64,000 nucleotides of DNA from Singulisphaera sp045290345. GTDB lineage: Bacteria > Planctomycetota > Planctomycetia > Isosphaerales > Isosphaeraceae. The DNA lies in the NCBI RefSeq assembly GCF_045290345.1, contig NZ_CP155447.1, positions 4,898,001 through 4,962,000 of the forward strand, given 5' to 3'. How positions within the stretch are numbered: the first letter of the stretch is position 1; each line of letters starts with the position of its first letter. A program made the translations under genes and the position numbers. Shown in pieces: positions 28,638 to 38,475 of the stretch. Below the pieces are notes generated by a model, which worked only from the letters and a program-made list of their open reading frames with translations, was not told the DNA's origin and ran no database searches.

Positions 28638-31502
28638 GTGGCGATCCAATGCCCCTCCTGCGATCACGCCCTCGGACTGAAAGCGGCGAAGCCGGGACGC
28701 TACACGACCAAGTGTCCCAAGTGCGCCCAGAAGCTATTACTCCTCATACCCGCCGACCCCGATGCGTCCCCCACGGTCTCCGCGGTTCGAACCGATCCAG
28801 CGACCAAAGCCAGCGCAGATCCAGTCCCCGCGGTCGCGCCGACACTCCCTCCCGCCGCCGGAATCCAGGCGACTTCGCCGGACGCAACGTCCGCCGCAAC
28901 TGGCGCTTGGTCGCCTCCTCAAGCGACGGAGATGGCCACCGCGGCGGACGATGCCGGAGGCGAAACGCGACCGAACGGTTTCTGGGCGACGGACGTACCG
29001 ACCGCGCCGCCGAACCCGAACGCAGCCAAGAACAGCGAAGAGCTCGGATTCGTCCTTGGCACCGCGGCCGATCCTGCGTCTCCGGGCCTCTCGGCCGCCG
29101 CGAAGCCGGGTGGAATTCCCAGCGTTCTGGGCGGTTATCAGGTCATCAGGGAACTCGGCCGAGGCGGAATGGGCGCGGTCTACCTGGCGAAACAGATTTC
29201 GTTGAACCGCAATGTCGCCCTGAAGGTGATGAAGCCTGAGTGGGCGGACAACCCCACGTTTGTCTCCAGGTTCACCCGTGAAGCCTACGCCGCGGCCCAG
29301 CTCGTGCACCACAACGTCGTGCAAATTTATGACTTCGGCCAGGACCGAGGGACCAACTTTTTCAGCATGGAGTTCGTGCAGGGCCAGACGCTTTCCCAAC
29401 TGGTCAAGACCCAGAAGAAACTCGACCCCGAGGCGGCCGTCGGATTTATTTTGCAGGCCGCCCGAGGCCTGAAATATGCTCACGACCAAGGCATGATCCA
29501 TCGTGACATCAAGCCCGACAACCTTTTGCTCAACGACCAAGGGGTCGTCAAGGTTGCGGATCTCGGCTTGGTGAAAACGCCCGCCCTGGCCGAGGCGGAG
29601 GAAGCCCGCGAGGCCAACACGGCCGTCGTCGCGGCCCCCAGGGGCGCGATCTCCCTGGCCTCGAGCAGCGGCCAGATCACCCTGGTCAACTCGGCGATGG
29701 GCACTCCGGCGTTCATGGCGCCCGAGCAGGCCAAAGACGCGGCGTCCGTCGACTTGCGGGCCGATATCTATTCGCTCGGTTGCACCCTCTACGACCTGGT
29801 CACGGGTCGTCCCCCGTTCGAGGGGAAAACGGCGATTGAACTGATCACGAAACATCAGACCGAGACGATCATTCCTCCAGAAGCGATCGTCAAACGGGTC
29901 CCCAAGGCCCTCTCCGATATCATCCTCAAGATGGTGGCCAAGAAGCCAGAAGATCGCTATTCCTACCTCGGCGACGTCATCAAGGTACTCGAAGGCTATC
30001 TCGGCCTACCGACCACCGGGGTCTTCTCGCCGCGTGAGGAGCATGCGAATCTGCTCGCCGAAAGCGTGGAGGCCTTCAACAAAGCGCCCTCCGCCCGACT
30101 CCGGCCCAAACTGATTCTCGGCGGGTTCGCCGCCTGCCTCCTCGTGGTGATCGCGGCGACACTAGCCCGCCAACCCTTCCTTGCCACCGGCTTCCTCGGG
30201 CTCGGCCTGATGACCGCCCTCGCCTACTTCATCGTCTCGGGCGTGATCCAAAAGAAGACGCTCTTTCTCAAGACCCAACAGCTCCTTCTGGGGAGCGGCC
30301 TGTTCGAGTGGCTGATGGTCCTGGCCGGTCTCGTTCTGTTCGCGACAGTCCTGGTCGTTTTCCACCTCGTGTTTGCCTGGATCGCCTTCGGAGTCGTCGC
30401 GGCGATGATCGCGATTGGCTTTCACATCGCGTTCGACAAGAAGGTCGAGGCGGAACGCCGAGAGCCGATCGAAAGGACTGAGGACATGCTCAAGAGCATG
30501 CGCCTGCACGGCCTTGACGAAGACGCCCTCCGCCAATTCGTCTGCAAATACTCGGGCGAGCGCTGGGAGGAGTTTTACGAGAGTCTCTTCGGTTACGAGG
30601 CCAAGATGGTCGCGCGCGACCAATGGGGGCGAGCCGAGCAAGGGCGGTTGCGATCGCGGTTCGGCGCCTGGCGTGACCCCCTGGTCCGCTGGATCGACGC
30701 CAAGCAGCAATCAAGGCGGGAAGCTCGCGAACGAAAACTCCTCCAAAAGATCGAGGAAAAGGGCCTGGAAGCACGAGGCGTCAACCTGATGACCGCCAGG
30801 CGCCAGGCGCGACGAGCGGCCGAGGCCATGGTCATGATGGCCGCCGAACTCAAGGAGGCGGAACGCCTGCCGCATGCGGTCCGAGGCGAACGGATCGCAA
30901 TCGGTCAAGCCCTCAGAGACGCGGCCGCAAAACCAGAGATGGTGCTCCACGAACGTGAGCAAGGTCTGATCGATCCTCGAACCGACGGACCACTCAACCT
31001 CATCCTCGGCCCTGGTCCTCGTTTCCTCGCCGGTGCCGTGTTGCTGACGGGCTGCCTCTTCTGGATGCATCAAAACAACTTACTGACCAAGGAGAAGCTG
31101 GAGGAGGCGAAAGTCACCGCCCAGCAGCTCAGCGAAAAGGCTCAGGCCGTGGCCAACGAGGCGGTGAAGTCAAACGACGTCAGCGTCCTCAAGGATGCCC
31201 ATAAGACGTTCGCTCAGGTCGACCTTCCCAAGGTTCCTGAGAAAACACGCCCCCTCAGCCTGCCGATGGTTCCCCAACGGTTCACGGCCCTGTTCCACTC
31301 GTTCAGCCCAGGCGTGGCCGGCCTGATCCTGCTCTTCTCTTCATTCTTCCGAGGCGTCAAGATCGGCCTGTTCGCCATCCCAGGGGCAGCGATCGCACTG
31401 TTCGGGCCGCAATTTCTCCCAGGCATGAGCGCGGGGATCAGTTCCGGTCTTGGCCTTCTGCTCGGAGCACTCGGCGCACTCTTCGGACGAACCCGCTATT
31501 GA
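28638..31502 (+). CDS. Hanks-type Ser/Thr protein kinase with zinc ribbon and C-terminal membrane domain
   Basis: I chose the GTG at 28638, preceded by GGAGA, because the zinc ribbon (C5-x2-C8, C26-x2-C29) begins right after it; a longer frame back to 28413 has no such support. The 954-residue protein has an Ala/Pro-rich linker, then a kinase domain from about 166 with GRGGMGAVYLA, the Lys in NVALKVMK, HRDIKPDN near 288, a DLG in place of DFG (VADLGLVKT) and GTPAFMAPEQA. The activation segment carries an unusual insertion of about 40 residues. Several membrane helices (about 490-600 and 790-955) follow, with a charged helical region between them. It should phosphorylate cytoplasmic proteins; its signal is unknown. 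Confidence 0.9.
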   Translation: MAIQCPSCDHALGLKAAKPGRYTTKCPKCAQKLLLLIPADPDASPTVSAVRTDPATKASADPVPAVAPTLPPAAGIQATSPDATSAATGAWSPPQATEMATAADDAGGETRPNGFWATDVPTAPPNPNAAKNSEELGFVLGTAADPASPGLSAAAKPGGIPSVLGGYQVIRELGRGGMGAVYLAKQISLNRNVALKVMKPEWADNPTFVSRFTREAYAAAQLVHHNVVQIYDFGQDRGTNFFSMEFVQGQTLSQLVKTQKKLDPEAAVGFILQAARGLKYAHDQGMIHRDIKPDNLLLNDQGVVKVADLGLVKTPALAEAEEAREANTAVVAAPRGAISLASSSGQITLVNSAMGTPAFMAPEQAKDAASVDLRADIYSLGCTLYDLVTGRPPFEGKTAIELITKHQTETIIPPEAIVKRVPKALSDIILKMVAKKPEDRYSYLGDVIKVLEGYLGLPTTGVFSPREEHANLLAESVEAFNKAPSARLRPKLILGGFAACLLVVIAATLARQPFLATGFLGLGLMTALAYFIVSGVIQKKTLFLKTQQLLLGSGLFEWLMVLAGLVLFATVLVVFHLVFAWIAFGVVAAMIAIGFHIAFDKKVEAERREPIERTEDMLKSMRLHGLDEDALRQFVCKYSGERWEEFYESLFGYEAKMVARDQWGRAEQGRLRSRFGAWRDPLVRWIDAKQQSRREARERKLLQKIEEKGLEARGVNLMTARRQARRAAEAMVMMAAELKEAERLPHAVRGERIAIGQALRDAAAKPEMVLHEREQGLIDPRTDGPLNLILGPGPRFLAGAVLLTGCLFWMHQNNLLTKEKLEEAKVTAQQLSEKAQAVANEAVKSNDVSVLKDAHKTFAQVDLPKVPEKTRPLSLPMVPQRFTALFHSFSPGVAGLILLFSSFFRGVKIGLFAIPGAAIALFGPQFLPGMSAGISSGLGLLLGALGALFGRTRY

Positions 31503-31612
31503 GGTGGGAGCGGTTTTCGGATTGGTTGCGTGGCCGCGTACGCATGACATCGCCGAACCTGCGATACGGCCAGGTACGATTCACGATCGAGTTGCGGCCT
31601 GGATCGAATTCC

Positions 31613-31646
31613 TCTCGTAGGGCGGGGCCGGGCCCGCCCTACGAGA
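31613..31646. terminator. GC-rich palindrome between convergent genes
   Basis: Perfect 14-bp arms TCTCGTAGGGCGGG (31613-31626) and CCCGCCCTACGAGA (31633-31646) flank a 6-base loop, midway between the convergent kinase and M14 genes. It probably ends transcription in both directions although no T-run follows. The GTAGGGCGGG sequence resembles the palindromes at 711 and 18229, so it may belong to the same repeat family. Confidence 0.6.
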
Positions 31647-31685
31647 CTGGACTTATCGATGTCGCCAAGACCGATCGCATCAAAC

Positions 31686-34244
31686 TTACTCGTGCGAGTG
31701 GTCCGCAGGCTCTTCCTCGCGGTAAAAGCTATTGAACAGGAGCCGGAAGGTTCCGTGAGGCTGACCGCGATGTTGGGGCGGGAAACCGAAGAGGACGACT
31801 CGGCCGGCGCCGAGATTGACCTCGACGAGCGCGGCCTTACCTTGGATGACTTCGGGACCGAGCAACCAGCCACTCTCCAGAACGTTCTTGTCGGCGTAGC
31901 GTAAGCCGACTTTCACAGGATGCTGAACGTTCCCTCTTACGTCGAATGCGAGCGAATGGTCGAAGTAGGCAGAAAGTTCCGAGGGAACCCCTCGAGTCAG
32001 CGAAGAAGTGCCAGTCCGCGTAAGGCGGACGATCGATCCTGGAGCATAGAACCGGGAAGACTTGACCCCTTTCAGCACGTTCACCACGGGGAGTGAGAGT
32101 TCGGCGATCGCATACTCGCAAGAGTTCTCCAGACAGACGATCGTCCCCCCCGCCTCAACGAACGCTCGCAACGCGGCCGCTCCTTCCGCTCCCAAGCCGC
32201 CCACATACTTCGGCTCGGTCTGTCCCGCCGCGAATCCTTGCGACAGGGTCCCCGACTCAACTGAGGGAATGACCAAGGTCTCGATCCGCTCCTTCAGACC
32301 CCCCGCGCGAATCTCGGCGTTGTGAAGCGTCACAAAGGGGATCCGGAACTTCTCGAGCACGAGCCGGGTCCAGCCTTCATCCATACTCGGATTCCAGGGC
32401 TGATAGACGCCGATTCGGCCGCGTCGAAGCACGTGTGAAGACTTGGGGTTGGGGTCATTCTCGTGGCCGACCGGACGACTCGAGACCGTCGGCAGGGCCC
32501 GGTCGAGCACGGCCTCGGTCTTGGCATCGGCCGGAAACGAAAGCTGGCCGTTCGCCTCGTTTACCTTGACGGTGACATCGGCGTCCAGCAACGCATTCAC
32601 CACAATGAAGTCATCGTTCGACTGGTGGGCCAAAGCGAAGAACCTGGGGGCATTTTCGCCCGAGCGTTGGCCCTGGATCGGCTCGATTCGATCGAGTCGT
32701 TCGGAGTCTGCCGTGAATCGAGACCCGACGGCGCTGGCCTGAACGCCCATCTGAAGGGGGAGCGTCCAACCGGCCACATCGTAGGGGGTTTCGGGCACTC
32801 CATTGGCCGTGAACCGCGACGGGTAGACCTGCCGTTCCATCATATCCTTGAGATGATTTCGATAGGGCTGTCCCGCGGGCAGGATCCAGGCTCCGGCGTC
32901 GTAGGAGACGCCATCGGCTTGAAACGGCTTGGTCGCCCGCCTCACCTCAATGCCCGTGTCATGGAGAATCCGGACCAGCTCGCGTGCCGTCCCGGGATCG
33001 CGCTGATCGCGTGGAACGATCCAGGCGAAGGGGGGCTCGGACTCTCCTTTCCGGATCGCGTCCCGCGCCATGGCGCGCAAATTGGTCTGGAACGCGTGCC
33101 GAGAGTTGGCGGCAAGGGTCAAAATCGACCGAGCACAGATCAACTCATAGTCAACGATATCCCGCAAACGCCACCAGCCACCGGGCCAGGGATCAACGAA
33201 GTTTACAGTGGGACTGTGGTCGCGGAACCCTCGCGATCCGCCAGTGAGTTCGTTCTTTTCCAGAAAGATCGGCGAGGCCATCCGGACGCTGGCCGCCTCG
33301 GTCAACACGGCCACAATGTTGTGCCGCTGCGGTGTGGTTCGGTTCCCGCCGTTCCACCAGTTGTCATACATGGCATTCGTGAGCACGCCCTGCTTGCCGG
33401 CCGCGGCGAGGTCGCCCGCCATGTGTGCCCCGATCATAAAGATCGACTGATGTATACGCGGGTCGAGATTGGGATTGATCGGATCGAAGAACGGGGGAAC
33501 GAACAACCGCGCCCCTCGGCTCCCCATCTGGTGGACGTCGTAGAGGATGGTCGGCAACCATTCCTTATAAAGCAGGTGGGTCAGCAGCTGCGTCTCTTTC
33601 AGGTTGAGCATGAACCAGTCACGGTTCGTGTCGTGCCCTGCGTACTTGTGATAGAGCTCCGGAAGGCCATTTCCTTCCCACGAATGCCCCTTCGATCGCT
33701 CATACCAGTGGGCGACCTTATCCACTCCGTCGGGGTTCGCCGAGGGAACGAGCAGGAGGATCGTCGAATCGAGGATCGCACGCGTGGCGGGGTCATCTTT
33801 CGAAGCGAGCTCGTGAAGCAGCTCCATCGCCATCAAGGTCGACGCCGTCTCGACCGAGTGGATCGAGCAAGTGATCACAACAACCGGCTTGCTCTCCGCT
33901 ACCGGGTCAAGCGTCTCCGTCGTCGTGAGCCCGGGGTGGCTCAACTGACGCTGGAGCTGTTGGTACTTGGGAAGATCCTTAATCGTTTCGGGCGATGAGA
34001 CCACCGCGACGACATAGGGACGTCCCTCGGTCGTCTCGCCCAGCTTGCGCACCAGCACGCGCTCAGACGCCTCATCCACCTTCTGGAAGTAGTCGACCAC
34101 GGACGGCCAAGCCGCGAGATGATAGTCAGCGCCCGGCCGATAGCCCAGGTGTGCCTCCGGGGTGGGTACCTCGGCTCCCTCGCCTGGTAAGACAAAGCCA
34201 GCGAGGAGAAGCCAGACTAGGACGACCTGACGAGGAAATCGCAT
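31686..34244 (-). CDS. Secreted M14-family zinc carboxypeptidase-like protein
   Basis: The ATG at 34244 gives 852 residues beginning with a signal peptide (VVLVWLLLAGFVLPGEGAE). The catalytic domain (about 30-370) shows the H-x2-E zinc motif in CSIHSVETAS, the PSANPDGVD and HDTNRDWF segments of the M14 fold, and a His in LYDVHQMGSRG as third ligand. A long C-terminal region (about 590-840) has alternating strands and helices resembling a class I glutamine-amidotransferase-like fold (EAGGTIVCLENS). It should act outside the cytoplasm on peptides. It is transcribed alone, converging on the kinase gene. Confidence 0.88.
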   Translation of the reverse strand: MRFPRQVVLVWLLLAGFVLPGEGAEVPTPEAHLGYRPGADYHLAAWPSVVDYFQKVDEASERVLVRKLGETTEGRPYVVAVVSSPETIKDLPKYQQLQRQLSHPGLTTTETLDPVAESKPVVVITCSIHSVETASTLMAMELLHELASKDDPATRAILDSTILLLVPSANPDGVDKVAHWYERSKGHSWEGNGLPELYHKYAGHDTNRDWFMLNLKETQLLTHLLYKEWLPTILYDVHQMGSRGARLFVPPFFDPINPNLDPRIHQSIFMIGAHMAGDLAAAGKQGVLTNAMYDNWWNGGNRTTPQRHNIVAVLTEAASVRMASPIFLEKNELTGGSRGFRDHSPTVNFVDPWPGGWWRLRDIVDYELICARSILTLAANSRHAFQTNLRAMARDAIRKGESEPPFAWIVPRDQRDPGTARELVRILHDTGIEVRRATKPFQADGVSYDAGAWILPAGQPYRNHLKDMMERQVYPSRFTANGVPETPYDVAGWTLPLQMGVQASAVGSRFTADSERLDRIEPIQGQRSGENAPRFFALAHQSNDDFIVVNALLDADVTVKVNEANGQLSFPADAKTEAVLDRALPTVSSRPVGHENDPNPKSSHVLRRGRIGVYQPWNPSMDEGWTRLVLEKFRIPFVTLHNAEIRAGGLKERIETLVIPSVESGTLSQGFAAGQTEPKYVGGLGAEGAAALRAFVEAGGTIVCLENSCEYAIAELSLPVVNVLKGVKSSRFYAPGSIVRLTRTGTSSLTRGVPSELSAYFDHSLAFDVRGNVQHPVKVGLRYADKNVLESGWLLGPEVIQGKAALVEVNLGAGRVVLFGFPPQHRGQPHGTFRLLFNSFYREEEPADHSHE

Positions 34245-34634
34245 GGCAAAATCCACTCCTGAAGCGACTCTGTAGCAACGGCACCGAGTTGATGAATCCG
34301 GGTGGCCCACCCGGGGCCGGGCGGAAAACCCGGTACCGTGGCCCTGAAGCCGGATCGCGTCTCACCGTCGTCATGGTAAAGGCAGACGATTTCCGGATCG
34401 AGGCCTTACCCAGGACGGGCATCACGTTAGTTGAGGGCAATGCCGATCAACTGCAGGAGAATTGGCGCTTTCAGAAGGTGTCCTATTACCCGTTCTCGCT
34501 TCGGTAGAGAGCGAAGCCAGCAAATGTGCCGGCTCCGTCTTCGATCGAGTGCCGCCGTGATGCAGCTTGTTCCGGCCTACCCAACGGTATAGAGTCCGAG
34601 GGTCATCCGCTCTTGGCCCTTCTCAACTCTCGCG
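34245..34634. other. Intergenic region with a short palindrome and a possible gene fragment
   Basis: 390 bp between the M14 gene and the hydrolase gene, both leftward. CCGGGTG/CACCCGG arms at 34298-34314 form a small hairpin. On the plus strand 34374-34507 reads as a short protein-like stretch (VKADDFRIEALPRTGI) ending at a stop, but it has no start context or recognisable family. Confidence 0.35.
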
Positions 34635-35477
34635 CTAGTTTGATTCGAAGAGGGCGTCGCGGCAGGCGGACGCATTGAACATCGCCTCATGGTCGTGGCC
34701 GACACCAGGCGCTTCGACGAGTCGCCAGTGAAAGTCCCAGCCTTTGCTCCTGGCCAGTTTTTGAGCTGTTCGGTAGGCGTTTTTGCCTCGTTCGTAGCGA
34801 GTTTGCCCTTGCTTGTCTGCCTCGGAGCTTATATCGAGGTCTTCATCACGTACCGTGTCCGCGCTGCCCAGGTAGAGGGTCAGGGGACGAGCGAGATAGT
34901 CCCGCAGCAGCTCTTCGTTGACCAGAGATGAGGGGAGGCCGCCGAAACCGTATGGATAAGGTAAGTCAGGCGTCGGGAAGAGATCGGAGCCCGGGTTGGC
35001 CGCCACGATGCGAGTGGCCTCCGTGGGCACAAACGCGGAGAGACGGACGAGGAACTGTCCCCCCGCGGAGTGCCCGATCAGATAGTAGGGCATGTCGGGC
35101 CGGTTCTCTTGTTCGCGAATCTGATTCGCGATCTGAGGAACGACATTCCACGCCCAGTTCTCCCGAGGTGCGAGCTTATTTCCCTCGAACAGGCCCCCTT
35201 GCTGATACTTCCCTTTGCCGAACTGGGCCGCATCGAATCGAGGGGCGACGACGAGCATGCCGAACCGATCCCCCATCGCGCGGGCATGGTCGCGATACTC
35301 GTCGGCGTTGCGGAGCATGCCATGGAAGACCATGAGCATTGCCCCATCCCGATAGTTGGCCGGCTTGTAGGTAAAGACCTCCATCTTGGCAGCGGGGAGA
35401 TCCAGCGAGAGTTTGGCGGAACCAGCCGGGATCGAACCTTGCCCGATCGTCAGGCAGGCAAGCAAGAGAATCGACAT
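34635..35477 (-). CDS. Secreted alpha/beta hydrolase
   Basis: The start at 35477 gives a 280-residue protein with a signal peptide (MSILLLACLTIGQGSIPAGS). The nucleophile elbow GHSAGG (S137), the oxyanion region VFHGMLRNADEY (50-61) and a late His in GVGHDHEAMF (about 262) fit a serine hydrolase of the PHB-depolymerase/esterase-like type. It begins 20 bp after the cyanophycin synthetase stop on the same strand, so the two are likely co-transcribed. A link to cyanophycin turnover is possible but unproven, and the signal peptide argues for an extracytoplasmic substrate. Confidence 0.82.
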   Translation of the reverse strand: MSILLLACLTIGQGSIPAGSAKLSLDLPAAKMEVFTYKPANYRDGAMLMVFHGMLRNADEYRDHARAMGDRFGMLVVAPRFDAAQFGKGKYQQGGLFEGNKLAPRENWAWNVVPQIANQIREQENRPDMPYYLIGHSAGGQFLVRLSAFVPTEATRIVAANPGSDLFPTPDLPYPYGFGGLPSSLVNEELLRDYLARPLTLYLGSADTVRDEDLDISSEADKQGQTRYERGKNAYRTAQKLARSKGWDFHWRLVEAPGVGHDHEAMFNASACRDALFESN

Positions 35478-35497
35478 ATCGCAATCGCCTTTCGCCG

Positions 35498-38095
35498 TTA
35501 CAGGTTGGATCCCAGCCATCGCTGGACGAATTCGAGCGAGCGTTCAATGGCCTCGACACCGACGATCAGGAGATCGCCCGACTCCAACTCGCGAAGCGCT
35601 TGCTCGATGGCGGCGTTCTCGTCAGGCACATCGACCAGTTCCTTGATCCGAGAACGACCGATCAATCCCTGTTTAAGCAAGGCGTTGAGCTCGCCATCTT
35701 TGCGGTCCTGGTTCCCCTTGTCCTCGTAGAGAATGACCCGGTCGAAGCCGTCACCGATGACCTCGCCCTGGCGCACGACATCCGCATCGCGGCGGTTGCA
35801 ACCCGCGAACACGAGAACCCGGCGCGTGTGGGGCAACGACTCGGCCGTCTCGATCAACGCTTCGAGGGCCATCGCGTTGTGCGGAAAGTCCACCACGACC
35901 GTCGCGCCCTTGACCTCGAATAGATTGAACCGCGCGGGCATCTGGATCGGATCGCCGGCAAACGACGCCAAGCCGGAGCGGATCGACTCGAGAGGCAGGC
36001 CAATGGACCAGGCGGCTCCGATGGTCGCCAGCACGTTCTCGACCTGGAATCCAACCCGCCCCTGATGGGTGATGGGCGCGTTCGCCAGCAGTATGAGGGG
36101 ATCCTCTTCCGATCCCCGGGCGAGCACGATGGCGCCGTCGCGAACGAAAACCGCGCGTCCTCCCGCCTTGCGGTGGTGGACGATGACCGGATGTTCGGGA
36201 TCGCGGGCAAACCAGATCACTTCCCCTGGGCAATGGTCGGCCATCGCGGCAACGAGCGGGTCGTCGGCCTTGAGCACGGCCGCGCCATCGGCGGCAACAA
36301 CTTCCACGGCCGTCCGTTTGACGCGTGCCAGATCCTCCAGGGTGTCAATCCCGCGCAGTTCGAGATGATCTCCCTCGCCCAGGTTCGTGACCACCGTGAC
36401 GTTGGAGCGGTCGAATCCCAACCCCTCGCGGATGATTCCCCCCTGAGCGGTTTCGAGAACAGCCACTTCCACGGCGGGGTTCAAAAGCACCGTACGAGCG
36501 CTCTGGGGACCGCTACAATCCCCGATCTCGATCCGCCGGCCGGCGATATAGATCCCGTCGGTCGTGCTCATTCCGACCACCCGGCCCGACTCGGCAAAGA
36601 GGTGAGCGATGAGCCGGGTCGTGGTCGTCTTGCCGCTGGTCCCGGTGACGGCGATGAGCGGGATCCGCCCGTCCTCTCCCTCGGGAAACAAGGAGGCCAA
36701 AATGGCTTCACCGATCGGCTGCGGTGGATTGTGCCAGGGTTTGAGATGCTGTCTCAGCCAAGGGCTGGCGTTGACTTCAAGGATGACGCCCCCCTGCTCT
36801 TCGAGCGGCCGTCCAATATCCTCGGCCACGACGTCGAGGCCCGCCAGGTCGAGCCCGATGACCCGGGTCGCGTCGAGTACGCGGGCAGCGACTTCGGGGT
36901 GAACCAGATCGGTCACGTCAACGTTGTTCCCGCCATCCTTGAGATGCGAGTTCCGCCTGATGAAGACCCGGGCTCCAGCCGAAGGAACCGAATCGACCTG
37001 AAAGCCCTGGTCGGCGAGCACGCCCAGGGCGATCGGATCGAGCGGGAATTTTCTCAAGGGAGACGACGCGTCGTCCCCGCGGCGAGGGTCGCGGTTGACC
37101 TCCTCGACGAGCTCGGCAATCGTGTGGGTTCCGTCGCCGACGACCTGGGCCGAGTCACGTCGAGCGGCCGCGACGACTCGTCCGCCGATCACGAGCATGC
37201 GGTGGTGCGCACCAGGCGCGAACCGCTCGACCATGATGTTCGAGCTGACTTCGAGGGCGGCCGTGTAAGCCGCCGTGAGCTGCTCGCGAGTGTGCAGGTT
37301 CAGCGTGATTCCGTCACCGTGGTCGGCATCGCATGGCTTGATAACGACTGGGAGTCCGACTTCAAGCGCGGCAGCCCAGGCATCGTCGGCGTCCGAGACG
37401 GGTCGACCTTCGGGGACGGGTACTCCGACCGCCCGAAGCATCTCCTTGGTGAGGTCCTTGTCGTTGGAGATTGACTCGGCGATCGCGCTGGTCCGATCGG
37501 TGAACGCGGTCTGGAACCGTCGCTGCCGGACCCCATAGCCGAACTGGATCAGGCTGTCCGAGTTGAGCCGGCGGAAGGGGATCCCTCGTGCCTTCGCCGC
37601 CGCGACGACCGGCGCGGTATTGGGGCCGATCCCAATCTGGCGCGTGAGCTCACGCAACCGCTCAAGCTCGGATCGGAGATCAAACGGGCGATCGTCGAGC
37701 ACCCCGCCGACCACCGACAGGGCCGCGTTCAGTGCGGCCAGGGCCACCTCCTCTTCCTGGAACTGCACGGCCAGCCGGGCGAGCCCCTCCTCGGACGCCC
37801 GTCGCCAGGTCAAGAAGGCCACGTCCGAACCCGACCGTTGCTGAATCTGTAAGGTCAGGAACGCGATCACCCCCTCCGGGCTGCTCTCTTGCTTCAGCCA
37901 GGCAGAAATCTCGTCGCGGTCCCGTTGGCTCGACCAGCCGGCCGTTGCCAGCGCCGTGACCAGACGATCAGAGAAGCCGGGGATCTCGGTCAGTTGCCTG
38001 CCTTTGAGGGCCGCCAGATCCAACCACGCTTCGAGCACGGGAACACGGGCCCAGAGATTGGGACCGCGTAAGGGCAGGACTTTCCGAACGATCAT
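35498..38095 (-). CDS. cphA: Cyanophycin synthetase
   Basis: The 865-residue protein has the standard CphA order: an N-terminal domain (1-160), an ATP-grasp domain (about 210-470, with VVIKPCDADHGDGITLNLH and ILEVNASPWLRQH) and a Mur-ligase-like domain with an intact loop GTSGKTTTTRL (485-495) and LNPAVEVAVLETAQGGIIREG. It polymerises aspartate and arginine into multi-L-arginyl-poly-L-aspartate, a nitrogen reserve, using ATP at both centres. The ligase motif usually written DYGHNP reads DFPHNA. GGGAAAC precedes the ATG. No cyanophycinase (CphB) gene is adjacent; a secreted hydrolase follows. Confidence 0.93.
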   Translation of the reverse strand: MIVRKVLPLRGPNLWARVPVLEAWLDLAALKGRQLTEIPGFSDRLVTALATAGWSSQRDRDEISAWLKQESSPEGVIAFLTLQIQQRSGSDVAFLTWRRASEEGLARLAVQFQEEEVALAALNAALSVVGGVLDDRPFDLRSELERLRELTRQIGIGPNTAPVVAAAKARGIPFRRLNSDSLIQFGYGVRQRRFQTAFTDRTSAIAESISNDKDLTKEMLRAVGVPVPEGRPVSDADDAWAAALEVGLPVVIKPCDADHGDGITLNLHTREQLTAAYTAALEVSSNIMVERFAPGAHHRMLVIGGRVVAAARRDSAQVVGDGTHTIAELVEEVNRDPRRGDDASSPLRKFPLDPIALGVLADQGFQVDSVPSAGARVFIRRNSHLKDGGNNVDVTDLVHPEVAARVLDATRVIGLDLAGLDVVAEDIGRPLEEQGGVILEVNASPWLRQHLKPWHNPPQPIGEAILASLFPEGEDGRIPLIAVTGTSGKTTTTRLIAHLFAESGRVVGMSTTDGIYIAGRRIEIGDCSGPQSARTVLLNPAVEVAVLETAQGGIIREGLGFDRSNVTVVTNLGEGDHLELRGIDTLEDLARVKRTAVEVVAADGAAVLKADDPLVAAMADHCPGEVIWFARDPEHPVIVHHRKAGGRAVFVRDGAIVLARGSEEDPLILLANAPITHQGRVGFQVENVLATIGAAWSIGLPLESIRSGLASFAGDPIQMPARFNLFEVKGATVVVDFPHNAMALEALIETAESLPHTRRVLVFAGCNRRDADVVRQGEVIGDGFDRVILYEDKGNQDRKDGELNALLKQGLIGRSRIKELVDVPDENAAIEQALRELESGDLLIVGVEAIERSLEFVQRWLGSNL

Positions 38096-38475
38096 TCCGT
38101 TTCCCTACTAATGGACGTCGCATGAGGATCGGGCCAGTCCTCGATATTACCAGAAGGGGGCCGCGCCAGGGAATTCGGGATCCGTCACAGGCCAAACGAT
38201 TGCGTGATGTGATGCTCAAGACGAGCGACACCGATCGATGTCGTCGCATCTCGTCTTGGGAGTCACCGAGGAATTGAGGGCATCCGGGTTCCAACTCAGG
38301 TCCGAAATGCCTCAGATTCCATCTGTATATGCCTAAGGTCAATAGCTCTAAAACTTCCAGTGATTTCTCTTACATCCGTCTGCTGATCGAAGTAGACTGG
38401 GCATTCAGCCTCGCGAGTTCCGCCGGAGGGATCGGATCTGGACGACGAACGCCAGCCTTATCGGGAGCAATTTCG
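38096..38475. other. Divergent promoter region of cphA
   Basis: 380 bp between the leftward cphA and a rightward zinc-ribbon membrane gene. Nothing resembling an operator, riboswitch or terminator stands out. The frame upstream of 38476 is open to 38329 but looks untranslated. Confidence 0.4.

Noticed and set aside
32463..33998. A 511-codon plus-strand frame
   Set aside because: Antisense to the M14 peptidase gene; no independent start signal or motif.
36065..37474. A 469-codon plus-strand frame
   Set aside because: It lies antisense to the ATP-grasp and ligase parts of cphA and has shadow composition.
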